DNA of 45,387 nucleotides from Candidatus Berkelbacteria bacterium (GTDB taxonomy: Bacteria > Patescibacteriota > UBA1384 > DTJR01). The notes under the pieces are model-generated. The model searched no databases, was not told the origin of the DNA, and saw only the letters and a list, made by a program, of their open reading frames with translations. Below are positions 1-9,589 of this stretch, in pieces; position 1 is the first letter of the stretch, and the number at the start of each line of letters is the position of its first letter. The stretch lies in assembly GCA_026397175.1 (NCBI GenBank), contig JAPLVK010000018.1, positions 7,413 through 52,799 on the forward strand, written 5' to 3'. The translations under genes and the position numbers were made by a program.

Positions 1-151
1 CTTCAAAATGTATTAGCTCTAATGGTCGTCTAAATTTTGTTGATTTAACTTTTCCGTAATTATGGTCTTTTACTCTTCTTCCAATATCCGAAGTTGAGCC
101 GATATACCACCCATGATCTTTCGGACTTTGTAAAACATAAACACAGTGCAT
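1..151 (-). CDS. GIY-YIG nuclease domain protein (3' part truncated by window edge)
   Basis: Minus-strand translation from ATG at 151: MHCVYVLQSPKDHGWYIGSTSDIGRRVKDHNYGKVKSTKFRRPLELIHFE; typical YVLQS...WYIGST motif of GIY-YIG proteins. Confidence 0.85.
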   Translation of the reverse strand, partial: MHCVYVLQSPKDHGWYIGSTSDIGRRVKDHNYGKVKSTKFRRPLELIHFE

Positions 152-173
152 ATACTTATTATACAAAAAGTGC

Positions 174-299
174 CGCGTATATTCTCTTCTCGACAAACTC
201 GAAGTAAAAAACGCGGCTATCGCTGATCCTTCGTTCGATGACACACTGTGCCACAAATCGCGTTTTCAAGACGAACGAAGTGAGTCCTGAATATACGCG
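174..299. repeat. MITE-like nested inverted-repeat element
   Basis: Terminal CGCGTATATTC (174-184) and GAATATACGCG (289-299) are perfect reverse complements; internal CTTCGTTCG/CGAACGAAG and AAAACGCG/CGCGTTTT pairs nest inside. Confidence 0.55.
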
Positions 300-300
300 A

Positions 301-319
301 TGGTGACCCCGCGGAGAGT
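301..319 (-). repeat. Duplicated 3' end of tRNA-Glu (att-like direct repeat)
   Basis: TGGTGACCCCGCGGAGAGT at 301-319 repeats the tRNA 3' end at 342-360 exactly. Confidence 0.7.
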
Positions 320-341
320 ATAAGGACTGTTGAAAATTAGT

Positions 342-416
342 TGGTGACCCCGCGGAGAGTCGAACTCCGGTTTTCAGGATGAGAACCTGATGTCCTGACC
401 ACTAGACGATGGGGCC
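342..416 (-). tRNA. tRNA-Glu (anticodon CUC), CCA encoded
   Basis: Reverse complement GGCCCCATCGTCTAGTGGTCAGGACATCAGGTTCTCATCCTGAAAACCGGAGTTCGACTCTCCGCGGGGTCACCA; anticodon stem TCAGG/CCTGA with loop TTCTCAT, T-loop TTCGACT. Confidence 0.92.
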
Positions 417-443
417 TTCAACTAAATTTCAATTTATTATTTA

Positions 444-519
444 CTTGCGGGCTCCACTCCCGCAAGCCCTCGGTTGCCAGGATGAGAACCTGGTGTCCTA
501 ACCACTAGACGATAAGGCC
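444..519 (-). pseudogene. Degenerate tRNA-Glu copy: intact 5' half, 3' half replaced by a hairpin
   Basis: GGCCTTATCGTCTAGTGGTTAGGACACCAGGTTCTCATCCTGGCAACCGAGGG then CTTGCGGGAGTGGAGCCCGCAAG (8-bp stem) instead of a T-arm and 3' acceptor strand. Confidence 0.75.
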
Positions 520-641
520 TTCAATTGAATTTATCAAATCAATCTATCCGATCCGCAATTATTTTAGCAGAAAACAGGAGAAAATAAAGGTTATTAATTA
601 TATGATACAATAAATATAATACAATAATATAAAGGGGAATT

Positions 642-857
642 ATGAGCAATAAAGTTAATGCCGGGGTTGTTAGTTTCGCATTGGGAGCGATAATTTTTTA
701 TGGCAGTTTGCAGGTTCCGCCGAGCGCTTCTGCCGATAGTTTAGGAGTCAATAACAATGTTCTAGTTTTATTTAAGTACTCTTTTCTTTTTGGGATTTTG
801 CTGATAGCGCTTTCTTTCGCTCTCTTTATTTGGGCGATTGTCGAATCGGGAAAATAA
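642..857 (+). CDS. Small two-TM membrane protein, hypothetical
   Basis: 71-aa ORF with RBS-like AAAGGGGAATT, two hydrophobic segments. Confidence 0.7.
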   Translation: MSNKVNAGVVSFALGAIIFYGSLQVPPSASADSLGVNNNVLVLFKYSFLFGILLIALSFALFIWAIVESGK

Positions 858-895
858 TCAAAACCCCTCCGACCCGGAGATTGAGAATATCCTGT

Positions 896-2206
896 TTATT
901 TTGGGAGGTCAAATATATAAAGCCAGAAGCTTGATTTGGCCGGAATTTCGGGAGTTTTATTAAGATCAATTTTATTGAGGGCCACACCGTGTTCTGTCTG
1001 TTTTAAAATATACACCTCGTTTGACGCATTTTTATCATTTACTAAAGTGGCAAGATTATAGCTTTTTGCGGATGACATCTTGCCGTTTTTGGCAATTTGA
1101 TAATTTAATTCGGAAATGTTTTTGGCCGAGTCGGAATCGTTATAAAAAATATTCCACTTTTTCCCTGCGGCATTGTCTGAAGCTTTCGTTTGTGATTGAG
1201 CTGTGATCTCAATTTCGCTAGAGGTGGGATTGTAAATATAAACCCCCGCACTTTCGTTCAAAATAAACGATTCCTTGCTCTTTGCCTTTTGCGAAATCCA
1301 CTTGTTATTAAGCATCTGATAAGCATAAAGATTTTTGTTAGTGAAGTCGGCGGTCGAAAGGGCACTTGAAAAACCGACTATGTTCCAACCCGGTTTGAAT
1401 GTGATGTCTGTTTCATCTTGGGCTGTTTTTGAACTTATAGCTTCGGGGGTTGCAGAGCTGATTGGTGTTGGCGAGGAAGTTGCCGTTAGAGAAGGCACCG
1501 AGGTTGGAATAGCCGATGGGGTTTCGGAAATAATCGGTGTTGAAGTTATGGCCGGAGTTTCAGAGGCGACCACAGAGGTTGTGGAGACAGCCGAAGGAGA
1601 TTTGGTCGCTTCATTATCGGATAAATTAGTGCCAGACGGTAAGGCCTCCATCTCGTAAATCGAGATATTTTTGATCTGAAGAGTGCCTTTATCGGCCGAG
1701 ACCTTAATAAAAAATTGAGCACTCGGATAATCAATTACAGGCGAAAAATAGTTTTTAAAATTTACATCCTTGTTTTGCAATGCAAGAGAGCGTACAGTAA
1801 TTATTTCTCCGGCTGGACCCAAAATAAACCCGGCTTCGGCCTTGAAATTCGATCCGTTATCAGTGACTTTATAGTTGATGCTTGCTTCATATATTTTGCC
1901 TTGTTTGAAATCAATTTTTTGTGAAATTTGATTATAGACGCTCGCCCCGGATTTTTGAGTAGCCAAATTAAGATAACCGTTTAAAACATCCGGTTGATTT
2001 CCATTGCCATCCGAAATTTTGTTCCATAAAACATTGTCAAAAGTGTTTTCTTTGGCAAAATCGCTGCTAAAAATTAAAGCCCGGTTTTGACTTGAGGACT
2101 CGGTGTCGGCATTGACATTTTTTAAAATTATAGGTATTGAAACAAAAGATCCGACAACAAACACAAACACAACTATATAGAGAAGGAGATTCCTCCTTGA
2201 ATTCAT
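896..2206 (-). CDS. Secreted/anchored protein with N-terminal TM, putative carbohydrate-binding-like domain and Ser/Thr/Pro linker
   Basis: 436-aa ORF: N-terminal hydrophobic helix, jelly-roll-like region, STPS-rich linker, C-terminal domain. Confidence 0.75.
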   Translation of the reverse strand: MNSRRNLLLYIVVFVFVVGSFVSIPIILKNVNADTESSSQNRALIFSSDFAKENTFDNVLWNKISDGNGNQPDVLNGYLNLATQKSGASVYNQISQKIDFKQGKIYEASINYKVTDNGSNFKAEAGFILGPAGEIITVRSLALQNKDVNFKNYFSPVIDYPSAQFFIKVSADKGTLQIKNISIYEMEALPSGTNLSDNEATKSPSAVSTTSVVASETPAITSTPIISETPSAIPTSVPSLTATSSPTPISSATPEAISSKTAQDETDITFKPGWNIVGFSSALSTADFTNKNLYAYQMLNNKWISQKAKSKESFILNESAGVYIYNPTSSEIEITAQSQTKASDNAAGKKWNIFYNDSDSAKNISELNYQIAKNGKMSSAKSYNLATLVNDKNASNEVYILKQTEHGVALNKIDLNKTPEIPAKSSFWLYIFDLPK

Positions 2207-2281
2207 ATCAAATCATCCTTTTAATTTGATGCGTCTGTTATTATTATAGCGCGGAGGGCAAAAGAATCAATCCAAACAAAT

Positions 2282-2545
2282 ATGCAAAAAAAGTTGGGCC
2301 GAAATTTTTTTAGACAAAAAACACTCAAAGTAGCCAAAGATCTTTTGGGTAAGATTATTGTTAGAAAAATCGGAAAGGGGATAATTTGTGGCCGAATTAT
2401 GGAAACGGAGGCCTACATTGGCGAAAATGACAAGGCCTGCCATTTACCTAAAAGGATTGCTTGTCACCAAAGAATCGGTGTTTCCTATGCCGCAGAGCAC
2501 GCCAAGAGAAAGTGGAGAGTTGATTTCAACTCTTCCAATTGCTAA
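2282..2545 (+). pseudogene. Truncated 3-methyladenine DNA glycosylase (MPG/AAG-like) fragment
   Basis: FFRQKTLKVAKDLLGKIIVRKI...GRIMETEAYIGENDKACH matches the MPG N-terminus, then homology stops; 87 aa versus about 190-200 expected. Confidence 0.65.
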
Positions 2546-2557
2546 AGTAAAACCATA

Positions 2558-3793
2558 ATGAAATTTTCTAAATTATTTATCAAAACCAAAAAGGACTATC
2601 CAAAAGACGAAGTGGCGGTTTCGAGCCAACTTCTAATTCGGGCGGGATATATAGATAAAGTGGCGGCCGGGGTTTATACACTTTTACCTTTTGGTTTGAA
2701 GGTAGTTTCAAAAATCATCACCCAGATTCGATCCGAAATGGATGCAGCAGACGCTCAAGAGATCTATATGCCCGGCCTGGTCCCGAAAGCCAATTGGGAG
2801 ACAACTGATCGCTGGAAGACCTTTGACGCGCTCTACAAGCTTAAGGGCGCGGACGAGCGGGAGTTTGCGCTTGGTGCCACGCACGAAGAAATTGTTGTGC
2901 CGTTGGCCCGTGAATTCGTCGAGTCCTATAAGGACTTGCCGCTTGCGCTGTATCAGATTCAAAATAAATTTAGAAACGAGATTAGGGCCAAATCGGGGGT
3001 TTTGCGAACCAGAGAATTTTTGATGAAGGATCTTTATTCATTTCATAAAAACGAAGAGGACCTAAATCAATATTATGACAAAATGATCCAATCGTACTGG
3101 AATATTTTTGATAAATGCGGCATTAAGGAAAAAACATATCTGACTTTTGCCTCGGGTGGCACATTTTGCAAGTACTCTCACGAGTTTCAAACGGAAACCG
3201 AGGCGGGGGAGGACGAAATTTATGTTTGCGCGGAGTGCAAGACGGGATTAAATAGTGATATTTTGGCCGATCAAGAAAACGGAAAGTTCAAATGCCCCGA
3301 TTGTGCCAACACCGAATACGAGATCAAAAAAGCGGTTGAGGTTGGCAATATTTTCAAGCTCGGCACCAAATACTCCAAACCGTTTGATTTAAACTTTGTT
3401 GACGAAAAAGGCAAGAAAAATCTGGTCATTATGGGCTGTTATGGCATTGGTATTCAGCGGTTAATGGGCACAATTGTCGAAATAAATCATGACGAAAAAG
3501 GGATTATCTGGCCAAAAGCGGTCGCGCCTTACGATGTTCATCTCATTTCGCTTGAGGGAAGCGAAAAGCGAGGCGAAGAGGTGTATCAGGCGCTATTTAA
3601 AGCGGGAATCTCGGTCTTGTACGACGACAGAGACATTTCTGCCGGCGAAAAATTTGCCGATTGCGATTTAATCGGAATCCCATACCGCCTTGTCGTGAGC
3701 CAAAGAACTCAAGATAAAATTGAAGTGAAAAAGAGAGACGAAGATGAAACTAAGCAGCTTTCCGAAGAGGAGCTGCTGAAGATTTTGGGGTAG
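2558..3793 (+). CDS. proS: Prolyl-tRNA synthetase, short form without large INS editing domain
   Basis: MKFSKLFIKTKKDYPKDEVAVSSQLLIRAGYIDKVAAGVYTLLPFG..., THEE and class II motifs, GCYGIGIQRLMG. Confidence 0.95.
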   Translation: MKFSKLFIKTKKDYPKDEVAVSSQLLIRAGYIDKVAAGVYTLLPFGLKVVSKIITQIRSEMDAADAQEIYMPGLVPKANWETTDRWKTFDALYKLKGADEREFALGATHEEIVVPLAREFVESYKDLPLALYQIQNKFRNEIRAKSGVLRTREFLMKDLYSFHKNEEDLNQYYDKMIQSYWNIFDKCGIKEKTYLTFASGGTFCKYSHEFQTETEAGEDEIYVCAECKTGLNSDILADQENGKFKCPDCANTEYEIKKAVEVGNIFKLGTKYSKPFDLNFVDEKGKKNLVIMGCYGIGIQRLMGTIVEINHDEKGIIWPKAVAPYDVHLISLEGSEKRGEEVYQALFKAGISVLYDDRDISAGEKFADCDLIGIPYRLVVSQRTQDKIEVKKRDEDETKQLSEEELLKILG

Positions 3794-3811
3794 ATTTTTT
3801 AAGTACTAGAA

Positions 3812-5278
3812 TTACATACTTTTTTGTCCCGTCATTGATTCCCATAGAGAAAGAACAAATGGGGTGGAATTTGAATTTGATGATGAACCTTGGGGCGAGG
3901 ATGAATCACTCGATGTCGGAGTTGAGAATGATTCTGGGACACTAAGCATTTCCAGATCGTCTTCTGAAAACCCAAAGTCCTCTATTTCTTGATTTTCTAC
4001 GGACTCTTTTTGTACCAATGCCTTGGCATGGCGCGGCTTAGCGACCATATCTTTTCCTCGGTCTGAAAAAGCTTGTTTAAATTTATTAAACCATAATGTG
4101 TTGGCTTTAAAAATTGATTTGAATTCAGGATATTTTGAAAGCGCCCCGATTATTTCAGAAGGTTTTGTCTGCGCTGTTATACCATAATAGTCGGCGAATT
4201 CACTTTCTGATTTTCCGGATAATTTTATTAAATATCCAATCCGTTCTTTGGGGTCTAAAAATTGAAACCTTTGTTCAAGAAATGTTTCGGGAGATACACT
4301 ACCTTCAAGAAAGCATCCGACAACTTCCGCTGCTATTTCCTGAGCTAATCCGACTCGAGCTTTTTGTTGTTTGTTTGAGGGTAAGGAATGTAGTTTTCCC
4401 AGTCGCGATTTTATGTCGTGGTTCCACATTGCATTTGATGATGGATCTGTCAAAAATATTGCAATCATCAAAAGGTCTGGATCTGTAATTCCGTTAATAT
4501 TTCCGCTTTCAAGCGCATCTAGAAACTGATTGTATTTGGCAATATCCCAAACACATCCGTTCTCGACCAAAATATGGCTAAATTCATGCCGTATCACATG
4601 GGCTTGTGCGCTAGAGTCCGCAGATCCGTTTTCCCGACCTCCGTTGATAAAGTTTTCGTAAATATAAATTGCATTTTTATCAACCCTTGTGTAAGCAAAA
4701 ATATCTTTACTCGCAATCAATCCGGTACCGGATAATTCAGCCCCCGGTGTTTTTAGAAAATGAATACCTCCCGCAATCAGTTCGGTAACTTTTTCGCCTT
4801 TCAGCGTTCCGTTTAGCACCATTCCGTAAAGTGATGCCCTAACCGACTCAATTGCATTGTTGATATTTTCTGACTGATTGGGTTCTGGTTTGGGATAGGC
4901 AGCATGGAAATCAGCTATGAGTTTCTGCATGAGAGAGGACTCAATTTGTAAAATTTCCTTTGCCAGCGTTTGCGGATCGCCGAAGCCATAAATATCTTTT
5001 TTAATTTTAAAATATTCCCGCAGGAGATCATTTGCCTCTTCAGGGGATTTCATCATCGCCATGGTTTTGGCGAGAGATCTTGCTTCTTTATCTGATCGTT
5101 CTAAATTAGTTCTCGTGTCTTCGTTAATTCGGTCTCGATCGGCTTGTACTTCTTGTTTACGAGGGTCAACGGGCTCACTGGGTTGTTCTGCGGACTCTTC
5201 GTTTTTGACAACCTCAACATCTTCGCCTTGCGGCAATTCAGCTGGCGCGACCGGTTCTTTTTCTGTATCATCCGTCAT
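3812..5278 (-). CDS. Hypothetical protein with HExxH (HEFSH) motif, putative metallopeptidase-like
   Basis: 488-aa ORF; AQAHVIRHEFSHILVENG; start overlaps the stop of the upstream operon gene (ATGA). Confidence 0.75.
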   Translation of the reverse strand: MTDDTEKEPVAPAELPQGEDVEVVKNEESAEQPSEPVDPRKQEVQADRDRINEDTRTNLERSDKEARSLAKTMAMMKSPEEANDLLREYFKIKKDIYGFGDPQTLAKEILQIESSLMQKLIADFHAAYPKPEPNQSENINNAIESVRASLYGMVLNGTLKGEKVTELIAGGIHFLKTPGAELSGTGLIASKDIFAYTRVDKNAIYIYENFINGGRENGSADSSAQAHVIRHEFSHILVENGCVWDIAKYNQFLDALESGNINGITDPDLLMIAIFLTDPSSNAMWNHDIKSRLGKLHSLPSNKQQKARVGLAQEIAAEVVGCFLEGSVSPETFLEQRFQFLDPKERIGYLIKLSGKSESEFADYYGITAQTKPSEIIGALSKYPEFKSIFKANTLWFNKFKQAFSDRGKDMVAKPRHAKALVQKESVENQEIEDFGFSEDDLEMLSVPESFSTPTSSDSSSPQGSSSNSNSTPFVLSLWESMTGQKSM

Positions 5279-8223
5279 TTCGCTCCTTGAGCCGCAGCTT
5301 TATTATTTGAGATTGCGCTTTGGGGAGAGTTACCAGTTTTTTCGGGGCCTTTGACGGCAATTTTATTTAGCGAGGCGTCAAAACCGGCGTCGCTTTTCAC
5401 CTCGCCCGAAAGCACTTTTTGAATCGTGGTGTTAACTTGCTCCTCCACTTTTTCCATCGCTTTTTGGGGTTCTTTTGATAGTGTGTCTTGGCTGACGCCC
5501 GATTGTTGCAAGGAATCAATGGTCTCTAAAATGCTTTTGGCTCTTTGCTTAACATTTCCGATATCTTCTTCGGACAAGTTTTCTCCCGCCTTGATCGTGG
5601 CGCCGGGATAAAATTTATCAACTTCCAAACTTAAGTCCTTGGCCTCCTGCGGCGAAACCGGCCCCGACATTTTCTGCACAGCATTTTTTAGCGCGGATTT
5701 GACATTGTCCAGATTTCCTCCTTGTTCTAATTTGGCCGAGTCCGATAATTTCTGCGTGATGCCTTTGCTGATCATTACTTTATTGTCCGAAATTAGTCGA
5801 GCGATATGCGAGGTCATATCGTTTGATAAATCGCGATTTAGAAAACCCTCTCGCAAAAGTCCCAGATTTTCTCCGGTTAAATTTTCGCTTTTGGCGTAAC
5901 TTTTAACATCTTCAAGATTAAGTTGGGGATTTGTAGCAATTGAGGCGGCAGTTTGCGAAGGGACGCCAGATTTCTGCAGAGTTGCGGCAATCGTATCTTT
6001 TGATGAGCGGTTAATTTCTCCGAGGCGCTCCAAAAAAAACATCCCGTTTTTGTCAAAAACATTTCGATCCGAGCTCTTCATAGAATCAACGATATTTCGA
6101 ATCACGGCCGGCGCCGGCGGGGGAATAATGTTTGGATTTGAAACAGTGTCCGAAAACATTTTCGAGAGGTCTTTAAACCCGCTGACATTGTCCTTGCGAT
6201 CCAAGTCCATCAACTCACGAACCTGTTTGGTGTTCAAAAATGATTGTCTGGCAGGGGCCGTATTTTGAAGTTTTTCGAAAACCCGATCGGTTTGATCTTT
6301 AAATGTAGTCATCAAGTCCGCTTTATTGATGATGCCGTCTTGCAATGACTTTTTCAAAATATTTACGGGCAAAGTGTCCAAAATGCCTTTTTGGGCCAAA
6401 AGTTTAATCGCGTCGGGATTGGCGATTTTGTTTTGCTCGACCGCTTGGGCGAGGCGAACGATTTTTCGGGCCGAGTCCGCCCGCAGCGCGGCGCCGGAGT
6501 CATCCAGCGTCTGCCCGCTTTTATTTTTAAGCTCCGATAAAAGATTCTCGTCGCGCCAGAGTTTTAAATCCGAATTCGAAATAATTTTTCTAAAGGCCTC
6601 GGGCGATAAATCGGCGGCCGAGCGGATCATTAAATCGCTTGTGCGATTAAGATTGGCGCGGCTGGCTTGATCAAGAATACCTTCAAGATTGGGAGTGTTT
6701 TTTGAGTCCTGTGGCATTGGTTGAGGCCTTAGAGCGCGAAAATTTTGTTTGAGCGCGGGCAAAATCGATCTGGTGGTTGAGGCGATAATTTTTTTAGCTG
6801 CCTGCGACTCAAGCGCGCTATCGGCAACTTGCGGATTTTGTGTTTTTTGGGCCACTTGCTTTGCAAGTTGCGATAGGCCGATTGAAGCGCCAAAACCGGT
6901 TTTCGAAACAGCGTAAGCAAGTTTTTTATAGTCCGACTCGATTGTGAATGGCAGGCGAATCAAGAAAATAATTACCCCAATTTTCAAAACCCAAGAAACC
7001 AGAAAAACAATTGGATTTGCGCTGGTGTAGGGAATGTTAATTTGATTCAAGATGAAGAAAACAAAGTTGACAATCGGAGTAAATAAAATGGCGATAAATA
7101 AAATGGTCCACCATTTTTTGAAGATGGCCTGGGTTTGCGGTAAGATCATGCAGGCAAAGGCAATTGGTGCGACTGCGGTTAAAAGCCCGACCACGAAAGG
7201 TCTCAAGGCAAGCGTAAATTCGAAAGCATAGACCGTAACCGAAGCAATTAACAGAAGAAGTCCGCCGATAAATCCGCCGATAAATGTTGGGTCGGCGGAG
7301 GCACCGATCAATTTTGAACCGACGCTAAAGACCAAAGCCAAGGTTTGTTGACTTCCCGGGGAGCCGTTGAGCACGAAATGGCTTCCGAAAATATTAAAAA
7401 TCGGATTGAGTGCTTGGTATGGGGAAAAGATGCTGATGCGATAAAGAAAATCAACAATCCGGGAGATAAAAAAGACAATATATATAGAAAGCCAACCGCC
7501 AATGACCGCGATAATGACGGTGGGTAAGGCCTTTTTGATGGCGTAAGTATTGACATCAATGTGCAGGATATTAGCAAAAGCAAAGACAAAAAGAAAAACA
7601 ACAGCCAAAACCGTCATAATGCCGCGGGTAACATTATAGATGTTGTAGATCCATTTTGACTGCTGCGGAATGGTTTGCGATGAACTTGGCGGCAGAAGAT
7701 CTGACGAAAGCTGGCTTGGCTGACTTGCGTAGAATCCGGAGGCCGGCGGCCCGGGGACTCCATAAACATTAATGTCATTGCTGGCGGTGCCTAAGATCGA
7801 GGTTGAACCGGTCGGTTCGTTTCTGGGATTGCATTGAAGATAATTCGCACCAACTTGCGCACCCCAGTGAAATATTATGGATTGGTCATAATTTGTTGAA
7901 GAAAACTTTTGAACGGTGCAGGAAACATTGGTGGCAAAATCGGTAACCGACAAGGCGACAATGCTCATTAAAGAACAAATTGTCTCGCGAAAAATATTGT
8001 CAGGATCGCCTGTAAAAAGTTTGGCGCAGATGGCGTCTTTGGTTAGAGGACTAGAGCTGACATCGGTTGACTCGTTGGTGACGGAGGTGTTCCAGTCCTT
8101 CCCGACACTGGTTGGATTGGCGTGTGCCGGATTTGCAAAAACCCCACCAATTATAACCACCCCCATCAAAACCAAGAATGCCTTGGCGAATAATTTGATG
8201 TGAGTTGATTTCTTGGTTTTCAT
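5275..8223 (-). CDS. VirB6/TrbL-like polytopic membrane protein with N-terminal Cys-containing extracellular domain and long C-terminal soluble extension
   Basis: 982-aa ORF; signal peptide, multiple TMs; shares SKW..IYN..RG...NILHID...YAIKK...ISIFSP with ORF 9988-12567. Confidence 0.75.
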   Translation of the reverse strand: MKTKKSTHIKLFAKAFLVLMGVVIIGGVFANPAHANPTSVGKDWNTSVTNESTDVSSSPLTKDAICAKLFTGDPDNIFRETICSLMSIVALSVTDFATNVSCTVQKFSSTNYDQSIIFHWGAQVGANYLQCNPRNEPTGSTSILGTASNDINVYGVPGPPASGFYASQPSQLSSDLLPPSSSQTIPQQSKWIYNIYNVTRGIMTVLAVVFLFVFAFANILHIDVNTYAIKKALPTVIIAVIGGWLSIYIVFFISRIVDFLYRISIFSPYQALNPIFNIFGSHFVLNGSPGSQQTLALVFSVGSKLIGASADPTFIGGFIGGLLLLIASVTVYAFEFTLALRPFVVGLLTAVAPIAFACMILPQTQAIFKKWWTILFIAILFTPIVNFVFFILNQINIPYTSANPIVFLVSWVLKIGVIIFLIRLPFTIESDYKKLAYAVSKTGFGASIGLSQLAKQVAQKTQNPQVADSALESQAAKKIIASTTRSILPALKQNFRALRPQPMPQDSKNTPNLEGILDQASRANLNRTSDLMIRSAADLSPEAFRKIISNSDLKLWRDENLLSELKNKSGQTLDDSGAALRADSARKIVRLAQAVEQNKIANPDAIKLLAQKGILDTLPVNILKKSLQDGIINKADLMTTFKDQTDRVFEKLQNTAPARQSFLNTKQVRELMDLDRKDNVSGFKDLSKMFSDTVSNPNIIPPPAPAVIRNIVDSMKSSDRNVFDKNGMFFLERLGEINRSSKDTIAATLQKSGVPSQTAASIATNPQLNLEDVKSYAKSENLTGENLGLLREGFLNRDLSNDMTSHIARLISDNKVMISKGITQKLSDSAKLEQGGNLDNVKSALKNAVQKMSGPVSPQEAKDLSLEVDKFYPGATIKAGENLSEEDIGNVKQRAKSILETIDSLQQSGVSQDTLSKEPQKAMEKVEEQVNTTIQKVLSGEVKSDAGFDASLNKIAVKGPEKTGNSPQSAISNNKAAAQGAK

Positions 8224-9578
8224 AAAAATTTTACTTTTAATCCGATTCCGTCATCTGCAGTTGAGGGGATGACGCCTTGGCCTGGTTGATTTTCATAAAC
8301 CTTTTGGATCGTTGACTTTAGCGTATCAATTACACCACTACCTGTTTTTGACAAATTTGTTTTGATGTAAAGGGGATTTAAAACCACATTTGTCGGCAAA
8401 AGATTGTTGTCGCCATTTTTATCAATACCCAGATCATCATTTGCCCCTAAAATCTCGTCGGTAATTTCGGCGGTTTTCTCTTGCGCTGCCATCGGGGCAA
8501 ATTTTTCTAATTCCAAAACAGAAAACTCTCCCGGGCCGTATGTACTTGAAAACTTGCCGGATACAGGTGAATCGATTTTGGGATAATATCCCACCGCACA
8601 TCTAATTTTATCAGAATAATTTGAAAGGACTTTGGACTTCCAATCGAATTTTGTGTTCAGATTGATGGGAAATTCGATTATTTTAGCATTCGTCGAAGTG
8701 TCGGTGCATTTTATATTATCGGCGGCTGTAACATCAAATGCGGACTGATCGTTTTCTTGAGTAATTGTTGCTCCGGGCGCGACAAGTCCCGAAAAATGAA
8801 TTTCTATGGATTCGTGTTTTTGAGATAAATAATCCATCATCTTTAGGGGATTTTCTCCAATGTCCGCATTTTTGATTTTTGCAAGATCGTTTGCTGAATC
8901 AAAAACAATTTTTCCCGAACCGACTGACGATTCGATTGAAGAGACGGCAGAGTTAGCGACGGGGGACGATTTGTCGAAAGAAAAAAATTTTGAGATAAAA
9001 TAATATGCCATTATAAGGCCACCGAGCAACAAACAGATTATCACTGCAATTACCCACCATTTGTATTTCCAACCGGCTTTGGCGCCTTCGATTGCCACCG
9101 GAACCGCGAGAGACGCACCAAGGGATTCCGGAGCGGTAGCTAAAGCTCCCGCCTCTAAACCGGCCTCCGCGCCAAGCAATGCCCCACCTTCAAGCGCAGC
9201 GTCCGCCGCAACATCTGCCCCGGCATCTGCCACCGCATCTTCGGCGACACCCGCCCCTGCTTTTCCCGCGCCCTTGGCGCCTTGATCGGCGACTTTTTCT
9301 GCCGGATTTACTGCGTTTTCTCCGGCAGGCGTTTCGGGGCCTTCCGGTTTGAGACTTGTTTCACCGGAGGCTGGCTGCTCGGCTTGCTCACCGCCTTCTT
9401 GTCCTTCTCCTTCCGGTTCTTCTTTTTTTCTAAGCCCCAACTTTTCACTTATTTCGTGGTGGGTTAGTTCATCTACATCCTTGGCAGTATCAAATGTATC
9501 TTGAGCAACATCTAAAGCATCGGGAGATTGCTCCTGCTGCTGTGCTTCACCTCCTGTATCTTGAGTTGGATCTGCCAT
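8220..9578 (-). CDS. Single-TM hypothetical protein, Ala/Glu-rich N-terminus
   Basis: 452-aa ORF; ATGA overlap with downstream gene; hydrophobic segment WWVIAVIICLLLGGLIMAYYF. Confidence 0.75.
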   Translation of the reverse strand: MADPTQDTGGEAQQQEQSPDALDVAQDTFDTAKDVDELTHHEISEKLGLRKKEEPEGEGQEGGEQAEQPASGETSLKPEGPETPAGENAVNPAEKVADQGAKGAGKAGAGVAEDAVADAGADVAADAALEGGALLGAEAGLEAGALATAPESLGASLAVPVAIEGAKAGWKYKWWVIAVIICLLLGGLIMAYYFISKFFSFDKSSPVANSAVSSIESSVGSGKIVFDSANDLAKIKNADIGENPLKMMDYLSQKHESIEIHFSGLVAPGATITQENDQSAFDVTAADNIKCTDTSTNAKIIEFPINLNTKFDWKSKVLSNYSDKIRCAVGYYPKIDSPVSGKFSSTYGPGEFSVLELEKFAPMAAQEKTAEITDEILGANDDLGIDKNGDNNLLPTNVVLNPLYIKTNLSKTGSGVIDTLKSTIQKVYENQPGQGVIPSTADDGIGLKVKFL

Positions 9579-9589
9579 TTATACTAAAA

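Noticed and set aside
9061-9285. 74-aa Ala/Pro/Ser-rich plus-strand ORF
   Set aside because: Antisense of the Ala-rich low-complexity part of the 452-aa protein; composition is a by-product.
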